Shown here piece by piece: positions 1 through 8,510 of a stretch of DNA of 64,000 bases (position 1 is its first letter; the number at the start of each line of letters is the position of its first letter). The notes beneath the pieces are model-generated. The model did not search any database. It saw only the letters and a program-made list of their open reading frames with translations, and was not told where the DNA came from. The stretch is taken from contig CAJTMB010000002.1 in assembly GCA_910577105.1 (NCBI GenBank), positions 1-64,000 on the forward strand, read 5' to 3'. The stretch is from an uncultured Lachnospiraceae bacterium (GTDB lineage: Bacteria; Bacillota; Clostridia; Lachnospirales; Lachnospiraceae). Position numbers and translations under genes: made by a program.

Positions 1-305
1 GGAATCAGGTGCTTTCTATTTATTTTATTTTCCTACAAAAACTTTACCCTAGCTATACGCTATTTAATTTTCTTTCCTAATGGCAGCATTCACAAACTTC
101 TGTCCGATGACAAGACATCCAACTTGCATCTGGTAAAAATAGCAGTTTCAAAATTTTCAAAACGACAGTTCTAACTGATATGTTTCCTCCAACATCTAAA
201 ATAAAAACAACAATACATTTATAAATTCCATTAATAAATGGAAATGTGCCGATACAAGAACTAAAATTAAAGACAATACAAAAAAGCACAAAGGAGATTT
301 GCACT
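1..305. other. AT-rich gap upstream of the recombinase
   Basis: No convincing gene is seen here. The only open frames are short (about 20 codons) or run antisense into the recombinase gene without a ribosome binding site. A weak CCATT/AATGG hairpin lies near 228-241. An AAGGAG ribosome binding site at 291-296 belongs to the recombinase gene. No copy of the 35-bp inverted repeat found at 1272 and 6443 is visible in this stretch. Confidence 0.5.
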
Positions 306-1226
306 ATGGACAATATAAAAACCTGCATAAAAGTTTATCTGGAATACTGCAATTTTCAAAAATGTCTTGATGAAAAAACGCTTAAGGCATACCGAATTGA
401 TTTGCAACAATTTTATAATCAAAACTCCAATATCCCTATTACAGAAATTACTTCTGCAACCTTGGAACAATATATTGCCGGACTGCACGAGCAATACAAG
501 CCCAAAACCGTAAAACGTAAAATAGCGTCAGTAAAAGCCCTATTTCACTACTTGGAATACAAAGATATCATTGACCAAAATCCATTCAACAAAATTCTGA
601 TACATTTTCGCGAACCCGTAATACTGCCCAAAACCATACCTTTAAATACAGTTGAAACTTTTTTGTCCACCATATACAAGCAATACAAAAATGCCAAAAC
701 CCCCTATCAGAAAAGAAATGCCCTTAGAGATGCTGCTGTTATAGAATTACTATTTGCAACCGGTATGAGAATATCTGAACTCTGCTCTTTGAAAATCAGC
801 GATGTGAATTTGTATGACGGAACAATTCTCATCTATGGCAAAGGTGATAAGGAACGCCGTATCCAAATCGGAAATGAATCCGTGATTCGTATTTTAACAG
901 AATATAAAGATAACTTTCGTACAGAAATGCAATCCGGCATCAACTTTTTTGTAAATCAATCGGGAAAAACACTGTCTGACCAATCAGTGCGCAGAATGAT
1001 TAATAAATATACCTCTCTAGCTTCCATAGAACAGCACATAACACCACATATGTTCCGCCATACTTTCGCAACAAGTCTCTTAGAAGCAGATGTTAATATT
1101 CGTTATATTCAGGAAATGTTAGGACATAGCTCTATCAATACTACTGAAATATACACGCATGTTACAGTAGCCAAGCAAAGAGATATTCTTGCCACAAAGC
1201 ACCCCAGAAAGGATTTTCACATATAA
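306..1226 (+). CDS. XerC/XerD-type tyrosine recombinase
   Basis: This is a 306-aa site-specific recombinase of the phage-integrase family, which cuts and rejoins DNA through a 3'-phosphotyrosine. The N-terminal SAM-like core-binding domain spans about residues 5-90 and the catalytic domain about 110-300. The full catalytic set is visible: R155 (in GMRISEL), K179 (in GKGDKERR), H248 and R251 (in HMFRH), H274 (in LGH) and Y283. I chose the ATG at 306 because AAGGAG lies 9 nt upstream; a GTG at 246 in the same frame has no ribosome binding site. The gene points at the 35-bp inverted repeat only 46 bp past its stop, so it is the obvious candidate to act on that repeat (inference). The length fits solitary Xer-like invertases. 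Chromosomal XerC/D housekeeping function is less likely, given the accessory, AT-rich setting. Confidence 0.9.
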   Translation: MDNIKTCIKVYLEYCNFQKCLDEKTLKAYRIDLQQFYNQNSNIPITEITSATLEQYIAGLHEQYKPKTVKRKIASVKALFHYLEYKDIIDQNPFNKILIHFREPVILPKTIPLNTVETFLSTIYKQYKNAKTPYQKRNALRDAAVIELLFATGMRISELCSLKISDVNLYDGTILIYGKGDKERRIQIGNESVIRILTEYKDNFRTEMQSGINFFVNQSGKTLSDQSVRRMINKYTSLASIEQHITPHMFRHTFATSLLEADVNIRYIQEMLGHSSINTTEIYTHVTVAKQRDILATKHPRKDFHI

Positions 1227-1233
1227 GTTTTTA

Positions 1234-1262
1234 GGGCAATCGGTAAGATTAACGGATTGTCC
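1234..1262 (+). other. weak hairpin after the recombinase
   Basis: GGGCAATC (1234-1241) pairs with GATTGTCC (1255-1262) with one G-U pair. No T-run follows, so it is probably not an efficient terminator. Transcription from the recombinase gene could therefore reach the next gene (inference). Confidence 0.35.
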
Positions 1263-1271
1263 AACCAGAAA

Positions 1272-1306
1272 ATAAGAAGTGAGCAAAATATTTATAGATA
1301 ATTAAA
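1272..1306 (+). repeat. 35-bp inverted repeat, left copy (putative recombination site)
   Basis: This 35-bp sequence recurs without a mismatch as its reverse complement at 6443-6477, while the flanks on both sides are unrelated. The left copy contains an internal palindrome: arms AATATTTA and TAAATATT around the 8-bp core TAGATAAT. In the right copy only the first four bases of the second arm are kept. Two imperfectly palindromic core sites in inverted orientation next to a tyrosine recombinase gene is the arrangement of a DNA inversion switch. That it inverts is inference. Confidence 0.8.
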
Positions 1307-1366
1307 TATTATATTTTGATGTCAATCAACATAATAGCGAAAAACATAGCGAGAGGATTGATTTTT

Positions 1367-3034
1367 ATGAAAGAGATAAATGTACTTGGAATTCATGTTG
1401 GTCATGATCGAGCTGCTGCCCTTATACAAAATGGTAATGTTGTAGGAAATATAGCACAAGAGCGTCTTGATAGAATAAAGCACTCGCGTTCAATAGAACT
1501 TCCTTTCGATGCAATAGATGCTCTTTTAAAATATCATCATATAAAAATAGAGGATGTTGCTTGTGTAGGCTTATCCGGGGATGCAATGGAGGCAGAAAAT
1601 ATTCTGGACACTATCAAATCTGACTTTTATGTACATTATAACTGTAGAATTCCTGTATATTTTGTATCACATCATGATTCCCATGCCTATGCAGTTTTTT
1701 ACGCCTCTGGTTTTCCTAATTCACTTATTTTTATTGCCGATGGCGGGGGCGATTACTATAATAATTACACAGAAGCAGAAAGTTTGTATGTCGCAAACAA
1801 ATCGGAAATTTCTCTCGTAAAAAGACGTTTTCAGGCTCCCACTGTTAGAAGAATGGGGAATGAAAGTAATTATCTACTACCATATATGCCATCTACTGTT
1901 CGTTCACAGGAAATCAGTCTTGCAAGAAAATATGAACAATTTACCTATTTATTAGGATTTGGTTGGGGACAGGCTGGCAAGACAATGGGATTAGCCTCAT
2001 ATGGAAAATCCCTTATTGATTTCTCAGACTTGAATTATAAAGATCTAGATTATTCTCTGAAATATGCAGACTATTTAGATGATATATTTATACTGCAACA
2101 ATTATCAAATATAAGTTATCATGACTACATGCAAAAAAATGCTGCGGATATAGCACAGACTGTTCAAGAATATACGGAAAAAGCAGTTATCTCCCTTATT
2201 CAAAATCTAGTAAAAAAATATCGTTCGGAATACCTTTGTCTGGGTGGAGGACTATTCCTCAACTGTCTGTTGAACCAGAAAATACTGGAAACCTGCGCTT
2301 TGAAAGAAGTATTTATTTTTCCGGCATCCGGCGATGACGGACAGGCAATCGGAAATGCTTTTTACGCATATAAAAAGCATTTCCCTCAAATGCCAAATCC
2401 GTATGTTAGACTTCCTTATCTTGGTTTTGCCTATTCAAATTCAGAAATTGAAGATGAATTAAAGGCTTGGAACTTGAATTACAGATTTTCAGAAGATGAT
2501 GCACTTGCACGGATGATTGCACAGGCAATTTTTGATAATAAGATCATAGCATTCCATCGAGGGCGTACAGAAGTTGGACCCAGGGCATTATGTCACAGGA
2601 GCATTTTAGCCAATCCAACCAATCCTTATATGAAAGACATAATCAACAACCGAATTAAACATCGGGAAAATTTTCGCCCTTTTGCACCTATAGTGACAAA
2701 GGAAATGGAATATGAAATATTTGATTTAAAGCAGACTTCTCCGTATATGCTGTTTGCACCTACCGTAAAAAAGGAGTATCGCGATAAGTTGCCTTCCATT
2801 ACGCATGTTGATAATACAGCAAGAGTGCAGTCTGTTTCAAAAGAAACAGAACCTTTTGTGCATTTGTTACTTAATGAATTTGCTACGCTGTCAGGCGTTC
2901 CGGTTCTTATTAATACATCATTTAATGTGGCGGGGCAGCCAATAGTAGAACGCCCTGTTGATGCTATCCAAACGTTTTTAAATAATGATATGGATATTCT
3001 GGTTATCGAAAATTATTGGATTTCCAAACGTTAG
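1367..3034 (+). CDS. NodU/TobZ/CmcH-family O-carbamoyltransferase
   Basis: A 555-aa member of the carbamoyltransferase family that uses carbamoyl phosphate and ATP to put a carbamoyl group on a sugar hydroxyl (Nod factors, tobramycin, cephamycin). Family motifs are present in order: GIHVGHDRAAAL near the N terminus, the metal-binding HHDSH at residues 102-106, GGGDYYNN, GLASYG, LGGGLFLNCLLN, PASGDDGQAIG, then the C-terminal GRTEVGPRALCHRS and NTSFNVAGQPIVERP. The ATG at 1367 follows GAGAGG by about 10 nt; an earlier TTG at 1316 lacks a site. It lies inside the 35-bp repeat pair and its stop overlaps by 4 nt the stop of the opposing nuclease-ATPase gene. No good promoter is seen between the left repeat and the gene. 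Its substrate may be the glycan made by the adjacent locus (inference). Confidence 0.88.
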   Translation: MKEINVLGIHVGHDRAAALIQNGNVVGNIAQERLDRIKHSRSIELPFDAIDALLKYHHIKIEDVACVGLSGDAMEAENILDTIKSDFYVHYNCRIPVYFVSHHDSHAYAVFYASGFPNSLIFIADGGGDYYNNYTEAESLYVANKSEISLVKRRFQAPTVRRMGNESNYLLPYMPSTVRSQEISLARKYEQFTYLLGFGWGQAGKTMGLASYGKSLIDFSDLNYKDLDYSLKYADYLDDIFILQQLSNISYHDYMQKNAADIAQTVQEYTEKAVISLIQNLVKKYRSEYLCLGGGLFLNCLLNQKILETCALKEVFIFPASGDDGQAIGNAFYAYKKHFPQMPNPYVRLPYLGFAYSNSEIEDELKAWNLNYRFSEDDALARMIAQAIFDNKIIAFHRGRTEVGPRALCHRSILANPTNPYMKDIINNRIKHRENFRPFAPIVTKEMEYEIFDLKQTSPYMLFAPTVKKEYRDKLPSITHVDNTARVQSVSKETEPFVHLLLNEFATLSGVPVLINTSFNVAGQPIVERPVDAIQTFLNNDMDILVIENYWISKR

Positions 3035-6000
3035 CTTATTATAATATAATAGCCTGTACTGTCTTGGAGCACATATTTTTCAAATGATTTTCCAAATAGA
3101 ATGGACTGCTTATCCTTTAACACAGATAAGTTGGTCCATTCTTTTTGATACGTTTCCAAGTTTGTATGACACCCATATTGACATAGATATTTACTACAGT
3201 TAAAATCGCAGGAATCTACACTATCTGCTAAAGATATTTGACTAATTTTCTGATAAAATAAATTTTCTGATAGATTTAGCCTATAAAAAAACATAACATT
3301 TGTCAAAGCCAACATATTACCGTATGTAATATCACAATTCCCAAGATAATTTAAATTTTGTTTTTTCAGCATATTGAATACTGTATCAAATAAGCTTTTT
3401 TGCTTTGATACATCTTGCTTTTGGCGTACCAGTATAATTGCCTGTAAAGAGTAAAATTGCCAAATATATGTACTTATACCGAATTTTATACTGGCATCAA
3501 TTCCTTTTTCAATATATTTTTTAGTGACAATATATTCGCCAGTTTCTATATTCAGCAAATAATGCAATACTGCTGTTAACATATATAAGCGAATCACAGA
3601 ATTTGCAAAATTATTTTCAATACATATATCTAGCAATTTTTCTGTTTCGACTATCAAATTTTGTAAATTGTGTTCGTCCTTTTCCAGTGCTTCAAATAAT
3701 CTCATAATCAATAGACTAACATCGTTATGGCATTTTATGCGATATGCCTTTTCTTTTGATAATAATTGATCAGCTTTATTAAGATATTCTTTAGACATGG
3801 TTTTGTCTGTATAAAAGTATAATTTAGCTGTAGTTATGTAGCTGAGCGCTTGTAAATTCGAATCGTCTAAGTCTATAGCTAATGCTAAGGATAATTGGCA
3901 ATAATTTCGTGCTATATCAAACGAATTATACTTAATGTATATATTAGATAGTTTATCATACATATCAAAAACTGCTTTTTTATCGCAATTATTAATATTT
4001 AAAATTGTTTCGGAGAGTAAATCCAATAATATGATTTCGCTTTTCTTTAATTGTCCAGCATTGATATAGCTATGTGCCATTTGCTCTTTAAGATAGAAAC
4101 CAAATTGAGTATCTTTTTGAAATTGTTTACTTGATTTTAGTTTTCGCTGCGCCCATTTGCACATTGCAACGGCCTCATATGGAGTGTGATAATGAAGCGC
4201 AATGTATATTTTACAGACAACTGTCTTCTTTTTTTGCTCATATGTAGTACAGATATTATATATATCTTCCAAGTAAGTATAATAACTTTGATTGATGTTA
4301 ACGGATGAATAGTTGGTTATATTATTTATATCGGATATTGCAGAAGAAAAGTACGAACGGGCAAGTTCTTTATTATTTATCCAAAAATGAAGTTGCCCTT
4401 TTTTTAGTGCATCCATTTTATCAAATATGTATGGTACACTAAGTAAGTAGTTTCCCACTTCCTTCTTAGCGTCCCTACTACTTTGCAGTCTATGACTTAT
4501 ATACAAGTACAAACTTTCATGTATGAAAGAATATCCTCCTGATGAAGGCATAACATACCTTCGTTCTAGTAAATTTCTAAATAATTCCTCTCTGCCTTCA
4601 AAAAAAGCATTCACGAAATAGTCTGAAAAATGTATTCCAAGGTATGAAGCAATATAAAGAAATTTAAGCATATCACTTCCGCTGTTCTGTTCGATCAGGC
4701 ATTTTATCCGCTGATCATATATTTCCTCCATACTTTTGGGAATATATAAATGATTAGAGAAACTGTCCGTGTTTTCAATACCGACTGTATTCCGATTTAG
4801 TAAATATACCAGTTTTAAATCCAGCATGTATTCAATAACCTGAATAATAAACAACGGAATATTGTTGCTTAATGAATGTATCTTTTCTAAAGCAAATGTG
4901 GGTATTCCACGTACAATGGATTTTATCAACTGGATTGTTTCAGGATCAGATAATGCTTTTACTAAAATAATGTTAGAGGAATAATTTTCTTTACAAAACT
5001 CCAAAAAAGAAAAATAATCTATATTTCCAACAGAAAAATCATCACGACCAACTAAAAGCAGTGTTAGTCCTGAAGGGCAATTTGTTTCCAGCAATTTTCG
5101 GACATTACATAAAATTTTAGCAGAGGCATTATGAAGATCATCCAAGACAATCACACATTTGCGATAAGTTGTATCAATATTTACAAAGATGTCTTCTAGC
5201 GAATTGCAGGTAGCATTATTTGATAAATAGCCATCCTGTATCAAAATTTCCTGTAACTGAAGCAATATATTCTTGTTTTTTTCTACAGATACCCTGCAAA
5301 AATTGATCTCTCGACCCGCAATTTCAGATAACACTTCATCAACAATTCGGGTTTTTCCAACACCAGCCTCTCCTGCAAGCAAGTATATATGATTGGCTGT
5401 ATTTTCAATAATTCCTGTTTTTATTAATTCAATAATTTCTTTGTTCTTTTCACCGATTAATTCGGGTCTAAAATTATAAGAAATATTAATCCCTTTTACT
5501 TGTATTGAAGTATCAAAGAAATTGCTTTTTACATTCAAAATCAAATCATCTATTCCATCAAAATATTCTTTTATAGCAATGAGCTTCAAGCAATATGAAT
5601 TATTTAATTCTACAACACATTCAATATTGCCAGAATCAATACTCCAATTTCTATCTGTATTAACCTGCATAGAAATTGTTTGTGGACTATTCGAATAGTT
5701 CCTTATCCAAAAATATATTTCGTATGCATTTTGGGATTCAATAATACATGAATTAGCCTGATATTCAATATATATTTTATCAAAGCTATCAGGAATCATT
5801 TCTTTTCCTATCATTGCATTGTTTTGATGGAAATATTTTTTTAAAAGATATTGATCAATTAATACAAATTCTATTCCTAATTTCTCAGCTTCTTCTCTAA
5901 ACTTGTAATATGAAAATGGGACAATTGTAGTATTAGTAACAAGAACATAATATCCTACATTTTCTTCTTTGATACGAGATAGATTTCCGGCAAAACTGTT

Positions 6001-6321
6001 GTACGGAATTTTATTATGGTTTGAACTTTTACATTCAATATATATTCTTAAAGACTTCTGATCTTTTAGATAAAAGTTGAACCCCAAAATATTTTCTAAC
6101 GATATAGGAGATTCTATGATAATATCCTTTCCATTATCTCTTACTTTAGGTGTTCGTTCAATTTTAGCACCTAAATCATAATATCTCCTCATTTCCATAG
6201 ATAGTATATTGAAAATATGATTTTCGAATCCTAATCCTAAGTTATTATCCAAATTCCACTCATTATCATTCAAATGTGGTCCTTCTATATATGATTGTCC
6301 CAGCAACCCTTTTTCCTCCAT
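3031..6321 (-). CDS. PD-(D/E)XK nuclease / STAND-like ATPase / TPR protein (putative antiviral NTPase)
   Basis: A 1096-aa multidomain protein. Residues about 25-165 look like a restriction-endonuclease (Mrr-like) fold: E33, D66 (in GKDIII) and E96-C97-K98 (in IYIECKSS) give the D...ExK triad. Residues about 185-285 are beta-rich and perhaps Ig-like. A P-loop ATPase follows, with Walker A GEAGVGKT (317-324) and Walker B CVIVLDDLH (D394, D395), then winged-helix-like and helical TPR-like repeats to the end. This order (nuclease, STAND/NACHT-like ATPase, TPR sensor) matches Avs-type antiviral proteins; a signalling or regulatory ATPase is the alternative, but no DNA-binding HTH is seen. The start is uncertain: no ribosome binding site precedes the ATG at 6321, while GGAGGA inside the first codons precedes a TTG five codons later. 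It lies within the 35-bp repeat pair. Confidence 0.75.
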   Translation of the reverse strand: MEEKGLLGQSYIEGPHLNDNEWNLDNNLGLGFENHIFNILSMEMRRYYDLGAKIERTPKVRDNGKDIIIESPISLENILGFNFYLKDQKSLRIYIECKSSNHNKIPYNSFAGNLSRIKEENVGYYVLVTNTTIVPFSYYKFREEAEKLGIEFVLIDQYLLKKYFHQNNAMIGKEMIPDSFDKIYIEYQANSCIIESQNAYEIYFWIRNYSNSPQTISMQVNTDRNWSIDSGNIECVVELNNSYCLKLIAIKEYFDGIDDLILNVKSNFFDTSIQVKGINISYNFRPELIGEKNKEIIELIKTGIIENTANHIYLLAGEAGVGKTRIVDEVLSEIAGREINFCRVSVEKNKNILLQLQEILIQDGYLSNNATCNSLEDIFVNIDTTYRKCVIVLDDLHNASAKILCNVRKLLETNCPSGLTLLLVGRDDFSVGNIDYFSFLEFCKENYSSNIILVKALSDPETIQLIKSIVRGIPTFALEKIHSLSNNIPLFIIQVIEYMLDLKLVYLLNRNTVGIENTDSFSNHLYIPKSMEEIYDQRIKCLIEQNSGSDMLKFLYIASYLGIHFSDYFVNAFFEGREELFRNLLERRYVMPSSGGYSFIHESLYLYISHRLQSSRDAKKEVGNYLLSVPYIFDKMDALKKGQLHFWINNKELARSYFSSAISDINNITNYSSVNINQSYYTYLEDIYNICTTYEQKKKTVVCKIYIALHYHTPYEAVAMCKWAQRKLKSSKQFQKDTQFGFYLKEQMAHSYINAGQLKKSEIILLDLLSETILNINNCDKKAVFDMYDKLSNIYIKYNSFDIARNYCQLSLALAIDLDDSNLQALSYITTAKLYFYTDKTMSKEYLNKADQLLSKEKAYRIKCHNDVSLLIMRLFEALEKDEHNLQNLIVETEKLLDICIENNFANSVIRLYMLTAVLHYLLNIETGEYIVTKKYIEKGIDASIKFGISTYIWQFYSLQAIILVRQKQDVSKQKSLFDTVFNMLKKQNLNYLGNCDITYGNMLALTNVMFFYRLNLSENLFYQKISQISLADSVDSCDFNCSKYLCQYGCHTNLETYQKEWTNLSVLKDKQSILFGKSFEKYVLQDSTGYYIIIS

Positions 6322-6332
6322 TAAGTAAATGC

Positions 6333-6440
6333 GGATAATTTGGTATTATCCTTTCTTTAAACTGACAAGTAATATTCGATTATCCACCCAATAATTCCTA
6401 ATTATCCATACCACTCGCATTTAACATATCCAACGGATAA
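6333..6440 (-). promoter_or_regulatory. cluster of GGATAAT/ATTATCC motifs upstream of the nuclease-ATPase gene
   Basis: On the minus strand GGATA(A/T) begins at 6431, 6407, 6385 and 6351, and ATTATCC at 6339-6333 makes a perfect 7-bp inverted pair with the last (spacer 5 bp). A second inverted pair, TATCC and GGATA, lies at 6426-6439. The array fills the space between the right 35-bp repeat and the start codon. It could be operators or recombinase arm sites (inference). Confidence 0.45.
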
Positions 6441-6442
6441 CT

Positions 6443-6477
6443 TTTAATTATCTATAAATATTTTGCTCACTTCTTAT
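6443..6477 (-). repeat. 35-bp inverted repeat, right copy (putative recombination site)
   Basis: This is the exact reverse complement of 1272-1306. Sequence similarity stops abruptly at both ends. Outside it lie 155 bp with no strong terminator and then the 3' end of the polysaccharide operon (stop at 6633, minus strand), which would read through this site into whichever gene currently faces it. Confidence 0.8.
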
Positions 6478-6632
6478 CTTCTATTACCATTTTTCCTATA
6501 AAATTTTACAACAATCTCCCTTTTCTTTCCATAACAAAAGTGGCACTGGTAGCATAACTTTACCTGAGCATGCATCGTCCTGATGTTTCTTTAGTTTCTT
6601 TCACTATAAATTCCTGTACATGACATACATTT

Positions 6633-8468
6633 CTACGGGTTAAGAGTCTGCCGCCCTGTCTGCTCCATATATTCTATCATGTCCGCTCCTTTCACATATG
6701 CATATTCATTATCATCCAACTGATACAATATATACCCCTGTTCCAAAAGCTGACTCGCCTTTTCTGGTGCAATCGTTATATAGACTGCTTCATCAACATT
6801 CTCCGCTGGCAATTCTGTCTGCAATATCACACGCATGTTCATAAATTGTATTTGATATGACAATCTCTGGCCACTGCGCGGAATCGAGTCATCCTTCCTA
6901 ACATAAAAGATATCGCAATCTGGCATTACAGTCTTGACATCCTGCACCAATTCATAAGATGCATCCGTATAGCTGTAATTCCATCGTGCCGTTGCACTAT
7001 CTACTTCAAAGGCATTAAAAAAGTAATAATAAAGTATAAACAAACTATATACAACTATAGCAGTTCTTATTTTTTGTCTATGCAATAAGCAAAGAAGAAT
7101 CAGCATATCCGTCAAAAGCACTAAAATCATCCTGTAATAACCAGATATTGATACCTCCCTATCCGCAAACCGGATAAAAGCCCATGCTTTAGGAAGCAGT
7201 GTCCTTTCATTTTGGATAAACGGAACAATATCCCGCAACCAGATAATCATCAACAGCATGCTGCCCAGAAGACTGTAACGGAATAGTTTTCTGCTGACGA
7301 CAGGTTCTTTTTGCCAATAAGCCAGCGCCGCCATCATCACTGGTGGAAAATATGCGTATAGATACCGCAGATAAATCAATGCACGCAGGGAATCCGCATG
7401 ACTGTTCCCATCAAGCCATGCTTTTTCCACCCCGGAACCCCATGAAAATGCTTGTCCCGCAATTGTCACCACAATACAGCATAAACCGAATATGCCCCAG
7501 AGGCAAAGATACCTTGTGCATTCGTCATCCCTGTGGCGGATACTCTTCCAAAAAAGATATATAATTAAGACCATGGAAAAGACACCCACACCTATCGTTG
7601 CGCAATTCCATGTATTAGTTTGTCCGACTCCTATTCTGGCTATCGCATGTAAAAATTCCGTATCAGAAAATACAGCCCCGGGAACTGTAAAATCCACTCC
7701 CGTATTTTGTATTTGCTCAACGTTTGCCTGCGTGCTTTTTAAATAGCCTATTATCCATGTCATAATTTTTTTGTCCGCCCATGCACCTGCCAAATAAAGC
7801 GGCACTATCAACCAGATATCCCCCAGTGTTTTTCGATAAAGCCAATAAATGCACAGATACAGGAATATAAATCCCAGCAGTAGAGTGACAGCCCTCTGAT
7901 GGATGGTCAGCGCCAGTACCATATTCAGGCCCAGCAAAACCGAGTAAACAGCTTTTTTTCGTCTATTCTTATCATGCTTCATCAACAAGGTAAACCATAA
8001 AAAACAGCCCCACACACATACCGTATAAATATGTTCATTATACATGTATGCTGATGTAACTACGACTGCATACGAGCATGACACTGCAATCGGTGCCACT
8101 GTCTTTTTATCCTCAAATCCCAGTACATTTTTTAAAAGGAAACAGCAAATAAGCGGAATACTTCCCTCAATGAAGACAGTTAAAATAAGAACGATACGGT
8201 ATAAACATACCGGGTCTTTTATCAGATTAAATAACGGTGTCAAGAAAATTGCAAATCCATACCCATAATAACGATAATTTGCCATACAGGAACTCCAGTC
8301 AAGTCCCGCCAGCTTAGCTGGAAGATAAAACAAATACAATTCATCTCCCGACACTAGCAAAGGATACGAAAACAAAAGGATAAAAAAAATTCTGGGTATC
8401 ACAACCAGACAATAGCTTAAAAGATAATCCGCTTTCATTTTTATAAAAATTTTAAGTCTGCCTATCAT
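6633..8468 (-). CDS. GT-C-like membrane glycosyltransferase
   Basis: A 611-aa polytopic membrane protein with roughly a dozen hydrophobic segments. Just after the first transmembrane helix it has SGDELYLFY...AGLDW, an acidic pair in the first outside loop as in GT-C (family 39/83-like) enzymes that use lipid-linked sugars. The 591-aa product of the gene at 22497-24272 has the same layout (LPDEFGYW...AGMDW, then YGYG or FGYG), so the two are paralogues at opposite ends of the locus. The C-terminal 150 residues form a soluble outside domain. AAGGAG precedes the ATG by about 10 nt. It is the last gene of the minus-strand polysaccharide operon, 42 bp after the flippase gene. The substrate is unknown. 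Confidence 0.7.
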   Translation of the reverse strand: MIGRLKIFIKMKADYLLSYCLVVIPRIFFILLFSYPLLVSGDELYLFYLPAKLAGLDWSSCMANYRYYGYGFAIFLTPLFNLIKDPVCLYRIVLILTVFIEGSIPLICCFLLKNVLGFEDKKTVAPIAVSCSYAVVVTSAYMYNEHIYTVCVWGCFLWFTLLMKHDKNRRKKAVYSVLLGLNMVLALTIHQRAVTLLLGFIFLYLCIYWLYRKTLGDIWLIVPLYLAGAWADKKIMTWIIGYLKSTQANVEQIQNTGVDFTVPGAVFSDTEFLHAIARIGVGQTNTWNCATIGVGVFSMVLIIYLFWKSIRHRDDECTRYLCLWGIFGLCCIVVTIAGQAFSWGSGVEKAWLDGNSHADSLRALIYLRYLYAYFPPVMMAALAYWQKEPVVSRKLFRYSLLGSMLLMIIWLRDIVPFIQNERTLLPKAWAFIRFADREVSISGYYRMILVLLTDMLILLCLLHRQKIRTAIVVYSLFILYYYFFNAFEVDSATARWNYSYTDASYELVQDVKTVMPDCDIFYVRKDDSIPRSGQRLSYQIQFMNMRVILQTELPAENVDEAVYITIAPEKASQLLEQGYILYQLDDNEYAYVKGADMIEYMEQTGRQTLNP

Positions 8469-8510
8469 AAATTTTCTGCTCCTTATATCAGATAATTATC
8501 AGCATAATTG

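Noticed and set aside
246..305. GTG start 20 codons upstream of the recombinase ATG
   Set aside because: AAGGAG is placed for the ATG at 306, and the extra residues do not fit Xer-type N termini.
77..328. 83-codon minus-strand frame upstream of the recombinase
   Set aside because: It runs antisense into the recombinase gene, has no ribosome binding site and shows no known domain.
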